DNA of 64,000 nucleotides from Candidatus Latescibacterota bacterium (GTDB lineage Bacteria; JAAXHH01): positions 124,001-188,000 of the forward strand of contig JAJEHX010000005.1 in NCBI GenBank assembly GCA_022823465.1. Direction: 5' to 3'. A program made the translations under genes and the position numbers. The notes beneath the pieces were generated by a model that saw only the letters and a program-made list of their open reading frames with translations, searched no databases and was not told the DNA's origin. Position 1 is the stretch's first letter. The number at the start of each line of letters is the position of its first letter. This document shows, piece by piece, positions 1 through 7,853 of the stretch.

Positions 1-1
1 C

Positions 2-1306
2 ATGGCGAGTTTCCTCGCGGCCGGTTCCGGAGATCTCGTGTCCGGCCTGTGGCAGGCCCTGCTCTTCGCCCTTATCGGCGGCCTGATCCTCAACCTGATG
101 CCCTGCGTGCTCCCCGTGCTGTCGATTAAGGTTCTCGGATTCATCCACCAGGCGGGCGACGACCCGGCCAAGGCCCGGCTGCACGGTATGGTATTCACCG
201 CGGGCGTCCTGCTGTCCTTTCTCGCGCTGGCGTCCGTCCTGATCGCCCTGCGGGCCGGGGGAGAACAATTGGGCTGGGGATTCCAGCTGCAGTCGCCGGC
301 CTTTCTCGTCATCCTGTCGGTCATCATCTTCATGTTCGGTATGAGCCTGTTCGGGGTGTTCGAGATCGGCACTTCCCTGGTCGGCCTCGGCGGGAAGATG
401 GATTCGGGCAGCGGGATCGGCGGATCCTTCCTGAGCGGCGTGCTGGCCACGGTCGTGGCCACGCCGTGCACCGCGCCTTTCATGGGCGTGGCCCTGGGAT
501 ACGCGCTGACGCAATCGGCGGCGGAGTCCCTGGCGATCTTCGGGTTCCTGGGCCTCGGCATGGCGCTCCCCTACCTTACCCTGTCGTCCGTACCCGCCCT
601 GCTCCGGTACGTTCCGAAACCAGGCGCCTGGATGGAATCGTTCAAGCAGTTCATGGGGTTCCTCATGATGGCCACCGTCGTCTGGCTGCTCTGGGTGCTG
701 AACCTCCAGACGGACCCCAACCTGGTCGCCCTCGTGATGATCCTGCTGGTAATGGTGGCCCTGGGAAGCTGGATACTCGGCCGCTGGGGAGGCATCGCCG
801 CGGGCAGCCGCTCAAGGATGACGGCCCGGGCCGCTTCGGCGGCGATCATCATCGCAAGCATGGTTGCCGTATTGAGCCAGGTACCGGCCCCGGCCAAGGC
901 CGAAAAGACCGCAGCGGCTCCCTCGGATAGCGCGGGACTGGTATGGGAGCCCTTCTCCCGACAGCTCGTCCAGGATCTGCGCGCATCGGGGAAAACGGTG
1001 TTTGTGGACTTCACCGCCGCCTGGTGCCTGAGCTGCCAGGTCAACAAGCGCGTGGCGCTGAGCGACAGCCGCGTGGTGGAGCAGTTCGAGACGCTGGGCG
1101 TCGTCGCGGTCCAGGCGGACTGGACGTCGCGGGACCCGGAGATCACCCGGGCCCTCGCCGATTTCGGCAGAAACAGCGTCCCGCTGTACGTGCTGTATAC
1201 GGGAGGCCCGGACGCAGAACCCGAAATCCTGCCGGAACTGCTCACGCCGGGACTGGTACTGGATGCCTTGAGCAGGGTGGGAACCGGGGATTCAGCAAGG
1301 AAGTAG
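2..1306 (+). CDS. DsbD/ScsB-like thiol:disulfide interchange protein (5' partial)
   Basis: Membrane thiol-reductant carrier that passes electrons from cytosolic thioredoxin to the periplasm. About eight hydrophobic segments form a DsbD-type transmembrane domain carrying the paired cysteines in NLMPCVLP (near residue 33) and ATPCTAP (near 156). After a short linker (about 295-310) comes a C-terminal thioredoxin-like domain with the CxxC motif AAWCLSCQ. The ATG at position 2 is the window edge, not a trusted start: full-length relatives have an N-terminal periplasmic alpha domain, which is missing here. It is followed closely by a redoxin gene, so both probably serve exported thiol-redox chemistry. 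The family is certain; the exact subfamily (DsbD or ScsB) cannot be told without the 5' end. Confidence 0.88.
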   Translation: MASFLAAGSGDLVSGLWQALLFALIGGLILNLMPCVLPVLSIKVLGFIHQAGDDPAKARLHGMVFTAGVLLSFLALASVLIALRAGGEQLGWGFQLQSPAFLVILSVIIFMFGMSLFGVFEIGTSLVGLGGKMDSGSGIGGSFLSGVLATVVATPCTAPFMGVALGYALTQSAAESLAIFGFLGLGMALPYLTLSSVPALLRYVPKPGAWMESFKQFMGFLMMATVVWLLWVLNLQTDPNLVALVMILLVMVALGSWILGRWGGIAAGSRSRMTARAASAAIIIASMVAVLSQVPAPAKAEKTAAAPSDSAGLVWEPFSRQLVQDLRASGKTVFVDFTAAWCLSCQVNKRVALSDSRVVEQFETLGVVAVQADWTSRDPEITRALADFGRNSVPLYVLYTGGPDAEPEILPELLTPGLVLDALSRVGTGDSARK

Positions 1307-1337
1307 AGCAGCAGGATGATTGGGCAGATAAGTCATA

Positions 1338-1365
1338 TTGACAGTATTAAGTAGTTACGTAATCC
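1338..1365 (+). promoter_or_regulatory. possible sigma70-type promoter for the redoxin gene
   Basis: A perfect TTGACA lies at 1338-1343. The best -10 candidate at 16-17 nt spacing (TAATCC, 1360-1365) is poor. The segment sits between the DsbD-like stop and the redoxin ribosome-binding site. Only the -35 is convincing. Confidence 0.3.
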
Positions 1366-1400
1366 AATCCGCAGTTCGAAAGAACCATAGGAGGTTTCTA

Positions 1401-2027
1401 ATGAAGAAGATCCTGATCCCAACCGCCGCGATGGTACTCGCCGCCGCGTTCGTTCTTGGGAACTTCTCGACGCCGATGGCCGCCGGAGAAGCCCAGGTGG
1501 GCAGTGCAGCCCCGGATTTCACGCTGACGGACACCAAGGGCAACAGCGTGACGCTTTCGGATTACAGCGGCAAGTACGTGATCCTGGAGTGGATCAACTA
1601 CGACTGTCCCTTCGTGGCCAAGCACTACGACAGCAAGAACATGCAGGGCCTCCAGGACAAGTACCGTGAGCAGGGCGTGGTCTGGCTGGCCATCAACTCA
1701 TCGGCCCAAGGCAAGCAGGGTCAGTTCTCGAACGATGAGATCCACGCGCGCCTGAAGAAGCACGCCTCGACCGTGGACGCCTATCTGCTCGACGGCAGCG
1801 GCGATGTCGGCCGGACGTACGGCGCCACCCACACGCCGCATATGTATATCATCAACCCGGAAGGCACGCTGATCTACATGGGCGCCATCGACAGCATCCG
1901 CTCGGCGAACGTAGCGGACATTCCCAAGGCCGACAACTACGTCACCATGGCCATGGACGCCGTCGCTGAAGGCAAGGATATTTCGGTCAAGATGACCCGG
2001 GCCTACGGCTGTACGGTGAAGTACTAG
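1401..2027 (+). CDS. exported thioredoxin-like redoxin (AhpC/TSA family)
   Basis: 209-residue protein with a cleavable signal sequence (Met-Lys-Lys, hydrophobic stretch, then PMAAGEA) followed by a redoxin fold. After the cleavage site comes SAAPDFTLTD, the usual N-terminal motif of AhpC/TSA-family redoxins. The conserved cysteine is in NYDCPFVAKHY; there is no CxxC, so it resembles the single-cysteine NxxCPF redoxin group rather than a classical thioredoxin. A second cysteine occurs near the C terminus (YGCTVKY). The start at 1401 is chosen because AGGAGG (1389-1394) precedes it at ideal spacing and the signal peptide begins there; the longer reading from 1338 would start inside a -35-like sequence. 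It probably works in the same exported redox pathway as the upstream DsbD-like protein. Substrate unknown. Confidence 0.85.
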   Translation: MKKILIPTAAMVLAAAFVLGNFSTPMAAGEAQVGSAAPDFTLTDTKGNSVTLSDYSGKYVILEWINYDCPFVAKHYDSKNMQGLQDKYREQGVVWLAINSSAQGKQGQFSNDEIHARLKKHASTVDAYLLDGSGDVGRTYGATHTPHMYIINPEGTLIYMGAIDSIRSANVADIPKADNYVTMAMDAVAEGKDISVKMTRAYGCTVKY

Positions 2028-2138
2028 GGGACTTTGAAACGGGCGACGGCAGGAGCTAGGTGAAGTTCCGATGAAGTAAAGTTCGAGCTCAGATGAATGT
2101 CCTGAAATCACGGGAATTCTGAACGGGATACTTTGGTC

Positions 2139-2384
2139 ATGACGAATGCTGAACTGTTGTCTCGCATAACGGTTCGCGCCGATGTGTTTGGCGGGAAGCC
2201 CATAATTCGGGATATGCGGATAGCCGTGGAACACGTGTTGGCAATGCTGGCGGCGGGGGACACGGCCGAGACTATTCTTACAGAGTATCCCGATCTCACG
2301 TCAGAAGATATTCGGGCGTGTCTGTTGTTTGCTCATCGCGTGCTGGCGGGAGAGCACGTGTATGATCGCGTCCCGGTGCGATAG
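2139..2384 (+). CDS. DUF433 family antitoxin-like protein
   Basis: 81-residue protein with the DUF433 pattern: ITVRADVFGGKPIIRDMRI near the N terminus, then a helical part with LAAGDTAETIL and YPDLTSEDIRACLLFA. DUF433 proteins are small helix-turn-helix-like proteins usually encoded next to DUF5615 PIN-like proteins, as here (5-nt gap to the next gene). The pair is therefore a candidate type II toxin-antitoxin unit with this as the antitoxin. The ATG at 2139 is preferred over the TTG at 2133. Family assignment is firm; the antitoxin role is inferred from family context. Confidence 0.85.
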   Translation: MTNAELLSRITVRADVFGGKPIIRDMRIAVEHVLAMLAAGDTAETILTEYPDLTSEDIRACLLFAHRVLAGEHVYDRVPVR

Positions 2385-2389
2385 AATCT

Positions 2390-2752
2390 GTGAAGTTCCT
2401 GATTGATGTATGCGCTGCGTCGAGAAGTCTCGAAGCTTCGTTGATCGACCAGGGGCACGATGTGCTCTCGGTCCGCGACAGCGACCCGGAAGCGCCTGAT
2501 GCGACCGTGCTTGAACGTGCGTATCGGGAAAACCGGGTGCTTATCACCGAAGACAAGGACTTTGGCGAACTTGTCTTCGTGCATCGCTTGCCGCATCCCT
2601 GTATTGTTCGCTTCGTCGAGATGCGGGTAGTGGAGAAAGTCGCGGCCGTGAACGAACTGATCAGGCGTCATTCCGACGAGTTGCGCAACGGCACGCTCGT
2701 TGTCGTCACACGAGGACGTTTGCGATTTCGATACGGAAGGGACGATGGGTAA
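2390..2752 (+). CDS. DUF5615 family PIN-like protein (putative toxin)
   Basis: 120-residue protein starting with GTG. It shows the Mut7-C/PIN-like arrangement: an N-terminal acidic position (MKFLIDVCA), SLIDQGHDVLSVRD, and the acidic motif LITEDKDFGEL that probably binds metal. DUF5615 proteins are presumed ribonuclease toxins paired with DUF433 antitoxins, and the partner lies 5 nt upstream, which suggests co-translation. The usual early aspartates are present (FLID, TEDKDFG), so there is no sign of inactivation. Activity is inferred from fold family only. Confidence 0.85.
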   Translation: MKFLIDVCAASRSLEASLIDQGHDVLSVRDSDPEAPDATVLERAYRENRVLITEDKDFGELVFVHRLPHPCIVRFVEMRVVEKVAAVNELIRRHSDELRNGTLVVVTRGRLRFRYGRDDG

Positions 2753-2760
2753 GGGCTATC

Positions 2761-2934
2761 ATGGTTTTAAACTTCACTTTGGACTACTGGATTGAAGCAG
2801 GCTGGTACGTTGGAAAACTCCGTGAAGTACCGGGTGTGTTCAGTCAAGGTAAGAATCTTGAAGAACTGAAAACGAACGTCAAGGATGCTTACGATCTGGT
2901 GATGCAGGAAACCGTGCTGACTCCCGTAGAGTAA
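2761..2934 (+). CDS. HicB-like small protein (putative antitoxin)
   Basis: 57-residue reading frame starting at ATG 2761, 8 nt after the DUF5615 stop. The sequence has the HicB N-terminal half-fold pattern: a beta strand with WIEAGWYVGKLREVPGVFSQG, then a helix LEELKTNVKDAYDLVMQE. HicB proteins neutralise HicA mRNA interferases by covering the active site. No intact hicA is adjacent; a short stretch after it might be a remnant. It has no C-terminal DNA-binding domain, as in the short HicB class. Recognised by pattern; confidence is moderate because of its size. Confidence 0.7.
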   Translation: MVLNFTLDYWIEAGWYVGKLREVPGVFSQGKNLEELKTNVKDAYDLVMQETVLTPVE

Positions 2935-3015
2935 TTAGAGTCAACGGAACTGAGCTTGGAAGTACCTTGAAACGTGGTGTAACTTGTTCCGTCGGCTGGA
3001 TGAAATCGCGCAAGA

Positions 3016-3516
3016 TTGGATAGCCCGGAAGACCGAAGTCTACGCGCGAACAGTCGTATGACCGGGAATGGCCCATGGCCCGGTCCGATCTTCCCCGACC
3101 CCAATACACGACGGGGCCCCTTGCTTGGCAAGAAATCCCTGAGCGAAGCAGAGATATGCGATAGGTACATCACCCCGGCGTTGAAAAAAGCCGGTTGGAA
3201 TCAAAATACGCAGATACGGCGCGAGTACAGCTTCACGGCCGGTCGCGTCATCGTATGCGGTGCGGTTGCCACAAGAGGAAAGAAAAAGCGGGCGGACTAC
3301 CTTCTGAACTACCGTTCGCACCTCCCCCTCGCGGTAGTCGAAGCCAAGGATAATACCCACTCTGTTGGCAGCGGAATGCAGCAGGCACTTGGCTATGCGG
3401 AAGCCCTTGACGTGCCTTTCGCTTTTTCGTCCAACGGCGACGCTTTCCTGTTTCACGACCGTACCGGCCTTTATTCCCCCGTCGATAAACGACTGAATCT
3501 GGACGAATTTCCATGA
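3016..3516 (+). pseudogene. N-terminal fragment of type I restriction endonuclease subunit HsdR
   Basis: The reading frame matches only the first part of HsdR-type proteins. The homology-like part begins near residue 40 (KSLSEAEICDRYITPAL) and contains the nuclease core: an acidic residue in KKRADYLL (D94), then the ExK of VVEAKD (E109, K111), and a glutamine-rich QQALGYAEALDVPFAFSSNGD segment. Intact HsdR proteins run roughly 800-1000 residues with two RecA-like helicase domains; here a TGA follows DEFP at residue 166 and no helicase motifs appear downstream. No hsdM or hsdS is present. The start is unclear: TTG 3016 or ATG 3058, neither with a good ribosome-binding site. I read it as a decayed restriction gene left in an accessory patch. 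Confidence 0.7.
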
Positions 3517-3619
3517 TTGTTTACGAGATTATCCCGGTTTCTCTGACTGTTCCTTTCAAATCGCATATTGCTTCGGGTATCGCCGCATTGCCGGCACGAT
3601 TGGAGGAGGAACCGCGAAC

Positions 3620-3907
3620 ATGGAACTTGCCCAGTTGCTCGTTACGCCGGCCACGCTATTGACGGCCTTCATTTTCTTCTGGAACCAAGCGAAGATCGGA
3701 AGGGACGAACTCAGGCGGGAGCTCAAATCTGATATCGGGGAACTAAAAGAGGAAATCATGTCCGTCCGCCGGGAAGTCGCCGTCGTCCGTGACGAAATGA
3801 AGGCCGAGATAAGGGAGGAAATCGCCCCCATCCGAAAGGAAATGCACGACATGAACGGTCGCCTCGGCCGTGTCGAGGGTCTACTGAGGACATCGGGCAC
3901 CGGCTGA
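3620..3907 (+). CDS. small membrane-anchored coiled-coil protein, unknown function
   Basis: 95-residue protein with a single N-terminal hydrophobic segment (about residues 5-22, LLVTPATLLTAFIFFW) followed by a charged heptad-rich region (about 27-85, with repeats such as KEEIMSVRREV and REEIAPIRKEM). A strong GGAGGAGG (3602-3609) precedes the ATG. I do not recognise a family; the layout is that of a small bitopic protein with a cytoplasmic or periplasmic coiled coil. It ends the accessory patch that holds the toxin-antitoxin-like genes and the hsdR fragment, with no obvious functional link. Confidence 0.6.
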   Translation: MELAQLLVTPATLLTAFIFFWNQAKIGRDELRRELKSDIGELKEEIMSVRREVAVVRDEMKAEIREEIAPIRKEMHDMNGRLGRVEGLLRTSGTG

Positions 3908-3929
3908 TTAAGCTGACGGCCTGGAACGT

Positions 3930-3950
3930 CCGCGGAAACCACTCCCGCGG
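3930..3950 (+). terminator. weak hairpin after the coiled-coil gene
   Basis: Two CCGCGG hexamers (3930-3935 and 3945-3950) can pair around a 9-nt loop and are followed by the T-rich TTCGTTTCG. The stem is short, so this is at best a weak terminator. The rest of 3908-4045 shows no gene. Confidence 0.25.
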
Positions 3951-4045
3951 TTCGTTTCGCGGCGCGCAAGTTTACCTTCCATCCTGCTCCGGGCTGTCTG
4001 AACGGACGCAAGCAATCCTTTCTTCAGACCGTGCATATGTAACCT

Positions 4046-4073
4046 TTGACTACGCCCTACCGTTTTCTATATT
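4046..4073 (+). promoter_or_regulatory. candidate sigma70 promoter of the PhyH/ThDP cluster
   Basis: TTGACT at 4046-4051 and TATATT at 4068-4073 are separated by 16 nt. The element lies about 105 nt upstream of the first PhyH gene in a 270-nt non-coding gap that is visibly more AT-rich than its surroundings. It is the best promoter match seen for the plus-strand cluster 4178-10883. Confidence 0.5.
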
Positions 4074-4177
4074 CCTAAACTAGCGATATTTTCGTCCGGC
4101 GACGCCAAAAGGGGGAAATTCCTGTTTCGAGGCGGCTGGACACGTGATTATGCTGCGCAAGACGCCAGGAGACCGCC

Positions 4178-5062
4178 ATGGCCATGTTCGGCGATCCCGA
4201 AGACTTCGCCATGATGAGCGAGCGCGAGAAGTATCTCTACGATCTCCAGGGGTTTCTCGTGGTGCGGGGCCTTCTTACCGCCGATGAAGTACAGCAGCTC
4301 AACGCCGCGCTGGATGCCAATCCGGATCGAACCAGCGAACACGGACCGGGCGGCGCGCTGGACGGCACCCCGCTGGCGGGACCGAAGACGCAGTACGTCC
4401 ACTACGAAGGGATGCTCACCTGGGAACAGCCCTGGTGCCAGCCCTTCCGCGACCTGCTCGCCCATCCGAAGCTGATTCCCTATCTCAATACCATGATGGG
4501 AAGGGGCTGGAAGCTGGATCACAATATCGACGTGCTTACCTCGAAACGAGGCGCGCAGGGCACGCCTTTTCACGGCAACAGTACCGGCATGTTCGCCGGG
4601 TCCACTTACTACATGTACGATGACGGCCGGATGCGGAGCGGGCTGATTGTCTGCCAGTTCTATCTGACCGACGTGAACCCGGAAGATGGGGGCCTGACCG
4701 TAATCCCGGGCAGCCACAAGGCCAATTTCCCCATGCCCGGCTACGTCCGGCATTACGAAGAACACCAGGAGATCTTTCAACACGTGACGGTCAGGGCCGG
4801 CGACCTGGTGATCTTCAACGAGGCAACGACCCACGGCGCGCTGCCGTGGCGGGGAAAGGGCGAGCGTCGTTGCGTGCTCCACCGGTACATCCCGAAATAC
4901 ATGCATTACGAAGGCGGCGTGTACGAAACGCGCATGCCCGAATGGACGAACGAGCTCACGGAAGCCCAGCGCGCGGTACTGGAACCGCCCTATATCTACA
5001 ACCGGCCCCTGATCGAGGACGACGGCGAGTCAATCGTGCGTCCTCGCAGGGAAGGAATCTGA
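4178..5062 (+). CDS. phytanoyl-CoA dioxygenase family protein lacking HxD (paralogue A)
   Basis: 294-residue PhyH-family protein, expected to have a double-stranded beta-helix fold. N-terminal YDLQGFLVVRGLLTADEV is the usual PhyH opening; the core has FYLTDVNPEDGG, VIPGSHKANF and AGDLVIFNEATTHGALPW. Normal family members bind Fe(II) through H-x-D and a distal His. Here the proximal site reads H132-G-N134, so the carboxylate ligand is absent while the distal His (H219) is kept. Loss of this carboxylate is known from Fe/2-oxoglutarate halogenases (HxA/HxG), but I infer nothing beyond an altered metal site. AGGAGA precedes the ATG. It is followed by a tandem paralogue. Substrate unknown. Confidence 0.85.
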   Translation: MAMFGDPEDFAMMSEREKYLYDLQGFLVVRGLLTADEVQQLNAALDANPDRTSEHGPGGALDGTPLAGPKTQYVHYEGMLTWEQPWCQPFRDLLAHPKLIPYLNTMMGRGWKLDHNIDVLTSKRGAQGTPFHGNSTGMFAGSTYYMYDDGRMRSGLIVCQFYLTDVNPEDGGLTVIPGSHKANFPMPGYVRHYEEHQEIFQHVTVRAGDLVIFNEATTHGALPWRGKGERRCVLHRYIPKYMHYEGGVYETRMPEWTNELTEAQRAVLEPPYIYNRPLIEDDGESIVRPRREGI

Positions 5063-5087
5063 CTTCGTACGACACCGCTGCGCTGTC

Positions 5088-5109
5088 CCGGCGTATTTTG
5101 CCACGCCGG
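5088..5109 (+). other. GC-rich hairpin between the two PhyH paralogues
   Basis: CCGGCGT (5088-5094) and ACGCCGG (5103-5109) form a perfect 7-bp stem with an 8-nt loop in the 124-nt gap between the paralogues. No T-run follows, so it is not a classical terminator; it could stabilise or separate transcripts. Confidence 0.35.
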
Positions 5110-5186
5110 CGTAGTTACACAGAAGCCAGACGGCCCCGTATCGGGTCGTTGATTCCATCAGTGGAAAGGCACACCACCCGAGCGGC

Positions 5187-6056
5187 ATGGCTGAACCTAC
5201 CCCTTCTTACGCGACCATGGGACCCCGCGAGCAGTATCTCTTCGATCTGCAGGGCTTCATCGTTGTCCGCAACGCCCTCACGCCCGATCAGGTCTTACAA
5301 CTGAACGCGGCCCTGGACGCCAATCACGATAAGCGGAAGGACGATACGGCAAGCAGCACGAGCGAGGCCCTCGAAGGCAAGCAGTACCGCGGTCTCTACG
5401 AGGGTATGCTGAGGTGGGAGCAGCCCTGGTGCAACCCTTTCCGTGAACTGCTGGCCAATCCCCGAATCATCCCTTATCTGAATACCCTGCTTGGCCGGGG
5501 ATGGAAGATGGACCACAGTCCGTTCATCTTTACATCAAGCGTGGGGACCGAGGGACTGCGGCTCCACGGTTACGGGCAGGCGGATTTCAATGGATCGCGG
5601 TTCTACATCTATCAGAACGGCGCGATGCGATGCGGGCTGATCAACTGCCAGTACCAGTTGAACGACGTGAACCCCGGCGACGGCGGACTGTGCGTCATCC
5701 CGGGCAGCCACAAGGCGTACTTCATCCTGCCCGACGACATCTCCCGTTACGAGGCCCACCGGGAAATCGTCTACCACGTGCCCATGAAGGCCGGCGACCT
5801 GGTGATCTTCAACGAGGCGACGACCCACGGCACGCTGCCCTGGAAGGGTAAGGGGGAGCGGCGGTCCCTCTTCTACCGGTACACGCCCAAGTACATGCAT
5901 TACACCGGCGGCGCATATGGCACTGCCCTGCCGGAGTGGACGAAGGAACTGACGGACGCCCAGCGATCCATCCTGGAACCGCCCTATGTCTATCACCGGC
6001 CGCTGATCGACGACGACGGGCATACGCTGTCGACTCCGCGGCGAGAAGGAGAATGA
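5187..6056 (+). CDS. phytanoyl-CoA dioxygenase family protein lacking HxD (paralogue B)
   Basis: 289-residue paralogue of the preceding gene, alignable along its whole length (YLFDLQGFIVVRNALT, MLRWEQPWCNPFREL, VNPGDGG, CVIPGSHKAYF, AGDLVIFNEATTHGTLPW, and the C-terminal EPPYVYHRPLIDDDG). The position of the Fe-binding HxD reads H127-G-Y129; the distal His is H214. The D-H pair of the GWKxDH motif before the site is shared with paralogue A and may help define the active site. The tandem arrangement and matching gap point to local duplication followed by divergence. It lies 75 nt before a ThDP-enzyme gene on the same strand. Product and substrate unknown. Confidence 0.85.
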   Translation: MAEPTPSYATMGPREQYLFDLQGFIVVRNALTPDQVLQLNAALDANHDKRKDDTASSTSEALEGKQYRGLYEGMLRWEQPWCNPFRELLANPRIIPYLNTLLGRGWKMDHSPFIFTSSVGTEGLRLHGYGQADFNGSRFYIYQNGAMRCGLINCQYQLNDVNPGDGGLCVIPGSHKAYFILPDDISRYEAHREIVYHVPMKAGDLVIFNEATTHGTLPWKGKGERRSLFYRYTPKYMHYTGGAYGTALPEWTKELTDAQRSILEPPYVYHRPLIDDDGHTLSTPRREGE

Positions 6057-6131
6057 AGGACCGGGCGCGGCAACGGGCCACCGTATCGTAATCACCGGCC
6101 CCGGACAGGGCGCCCGAGTGAAGGAGACTTC

Positions 6132-7766
6132 ATGACCGGAAACGAAGCCATTGCGAAGATCCTGAAGGCCGAGGGGCTGGACTGGTTCAGCTGTTTTCCG
6201 CACCACCCGCTCATCGACGCCTGCGCAATCGAAGGACTGCGGCCTATACTCTGCCGCCAGGAACGGGCGGGCGTAAATATCGCCGATGGATTCAGCCGGA
6301 TTCGGAACGGGAATACCATCGGGGTCTTCATGATGCAGATGGGCCCCGGCGCGGAAAACGCCTTCGGCGGCGTGGCGCAGGCCTACGCGGACTCCGTGCC
6401 CATTCTCCTGCTGCCGGGAGGGCCGCCGCGGTCCAGGACAGGGACCGATCTCGGCTTCGAATCGGTGGAGAACTACCGCGGCATCACCAAGTGGGTCTCG
6501 AACATCAATTCGGCGGCAAGGATACCGGAGATGATGGGACGGGCATACAGCCTGCTGAAGCAGGGCAAGCCCGGCCCGGTCATGCTGGAAATCCCCGGGG
6601 ACGTCGGCGAAGAGGAGATACCGGACGACGAATTCAAATATACGCCGGTGAAGCCCTTCAAGAGCGGCGCTTCTCCCGAGGACGTACGGGATCTCGTGTC
6701 GGCCCTGCTCAAATCTGAATGTCCGGTCATCAGTGCCGGTCAGGGCGTGCTCTACGCCGAGGCTACGGATGCGCTGATCGAGTTCGCCGAATGGACGAAG
6801 ACCCCGGTCATGACCACGCTGGCCGGCAAGAGCGCCTTCCCGGAGACCCATCCCCTGTCCCTGGGCACCGGCGCCGCCTCTCACTCCCTGATGGTGGCGG
6901 AATACCTCAAGAAAACCGATTTCTTCTTCGGCATCGGCACGAGCATGACCTCCGGGTTCAAGTCGGATGTGCCGGCAGGCGCGGCGCTGGCCCAGTGCGT
7001 CGTCAGCCACGGGGACCTGAACAAGGAGCACCGCATCGACTACGGGGCGGTGGGGGACGCCGGCGTCGTGCTGCGGCAAATGGTCGACGAAGCGAAACGG
7101 CAGCTCGGAGGCAGTCCCCGGCCGGACGAGCGCGGCGACATGGAGGAGATCGCCCGGCTGAAGGGCGCCTGGCTGGCCGAATGGGAACCCCGGTTTCGCT
7201 CGGATGAAGTGCCTCTGAGTCCCTACCGCGTTTTCCGGGAGATCGCCGGGGTGGTGGACGGCGCGCGCACAATCATCACCCATGACTCCGGTTATCCCAG
7301 GGAGCAACTCGCCCCCTTCTGGGAGACGGATACGCCGAGGGGATACATCGGATGGGGGGCCTCCACCCAATTGGGTTACGGACTGGGGCTGGCCATCGGC
7401 GCCAAGATCGCCGACCCGGAGAAGCAGGTCGTCAACGTCATGGGCGACGCGGCCTTCGGCATGGCGGGGCTGGACGTGGAGACCGCCGTCCGCTCGGAGA
7501 TCCCCATCATCACGGTGGTATTGAACAACGGGGTCATGACCCACTATGACCACCACATGGCCTACGCTTCGGAACGCTGGGGCAGCAACCGGTTGGGCGG
7601 GGACTACGCGGCCGTCGGCGCCGGTCTGGGCGCCTACGCGGAAAAGGTGACCGAACCGGAACAGATCGCCCCGGCCATCCGGCGGGCCGTCGCGGCCAAT
7701 CGCGAGGGCCGGCCGGCCGTGATCGAAACGATCACCAAAGTGGAGGAACATATTTCGAGATACTGA
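6132..7766 (+). CDS. thiamine-diphosphate-dependent enzyme, acetolactate synthase/decarboxylase-like
   Basis: 544-residue protein with the three-domain ThDP layout. The N-terminal PYR domain carries the catalytic Glu (E44 in CRQERAGVNIADGFSR). A central domain follows (about 185-325). The C-terminal PP domain has the Mg/ThDP-binding motif beginning MGDAAFGM (about 437) and ending in LNNGVMTHYDHH. The family includes acetolactate synthase, benzoylformate decarboxylase and oxalyl-CoA decarboxylase; the sequence alone does not pick one. There is no regulatory small subunit nearby, and its place in a cluster with PhyH and M81 genes argues against ordinary branched-chain amino acid synthesis. AGGAG at 6122-6126 precedes the ATG. 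The C-C lyase or decarboxylase role is inferred. Confidence 0.85.
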   Translation: MTGNEAIAKILKAEGLDWFSCFPHHPLIDACAIEGLRPILCRQERAGVNIADGFSRIRNGNTIGVFMMQMGPGAENAFGGVAQAYADSVPILLLPGGPPRSRTGTDLGFESVENYRGITKWVSNINSAARIPEMMGRAYSLLKQGKPGPVMLEIPGDVGEEEIPDDEFKYTPVKPFKSGASPEDVRDLVSALLKSECPVISAGQGVLYAEATDALIEFAEWTKTPVMTTLAGKSAFPETHPLSLGTGAASHSLMVAEYLKKTDFFFGIGTSMTSGFKSDVPAGAALAQCVVSHGDLNKEHRIDYGAVGDAGVVLRQMVDEAKRQLGGSPRPDERGDMEEIARLKGAWLAEWEPRFRSDEVPLSPYRVFREIAGVVDGARTIITHDSGYPREQLAPFWETDTPRGYIGWGASTQLGYGLGLAIGAKIADPEKQVVNVMGDAAFGMAGLDVETAVRSEIPIITVVLNNGVMTHYDHHMAYASERWGSNRLGGDYAAVGAGLGAYAEKVTEPEQIAPAIRRAVAANREGRPAVIETITKVEEHISRY

Positions 7767-7853
7767 GCGGTACATTGGCCGGCGTGGTCCGCTGAAGATA
7801 CGGGCCGGCCGGAATACCCCCTCGGACCACAACGGAAAAGACTGAACGGAGAT

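Noticed and set aside
6062-6116. CGGGCGC ... GCGCCCG inverted repeat between PhyH paralogue B and the ThDP gene
   Set aside because: The 7-bp arms are 41 nt apart with no T-run; in such GC-rich DNA this is likely chance.
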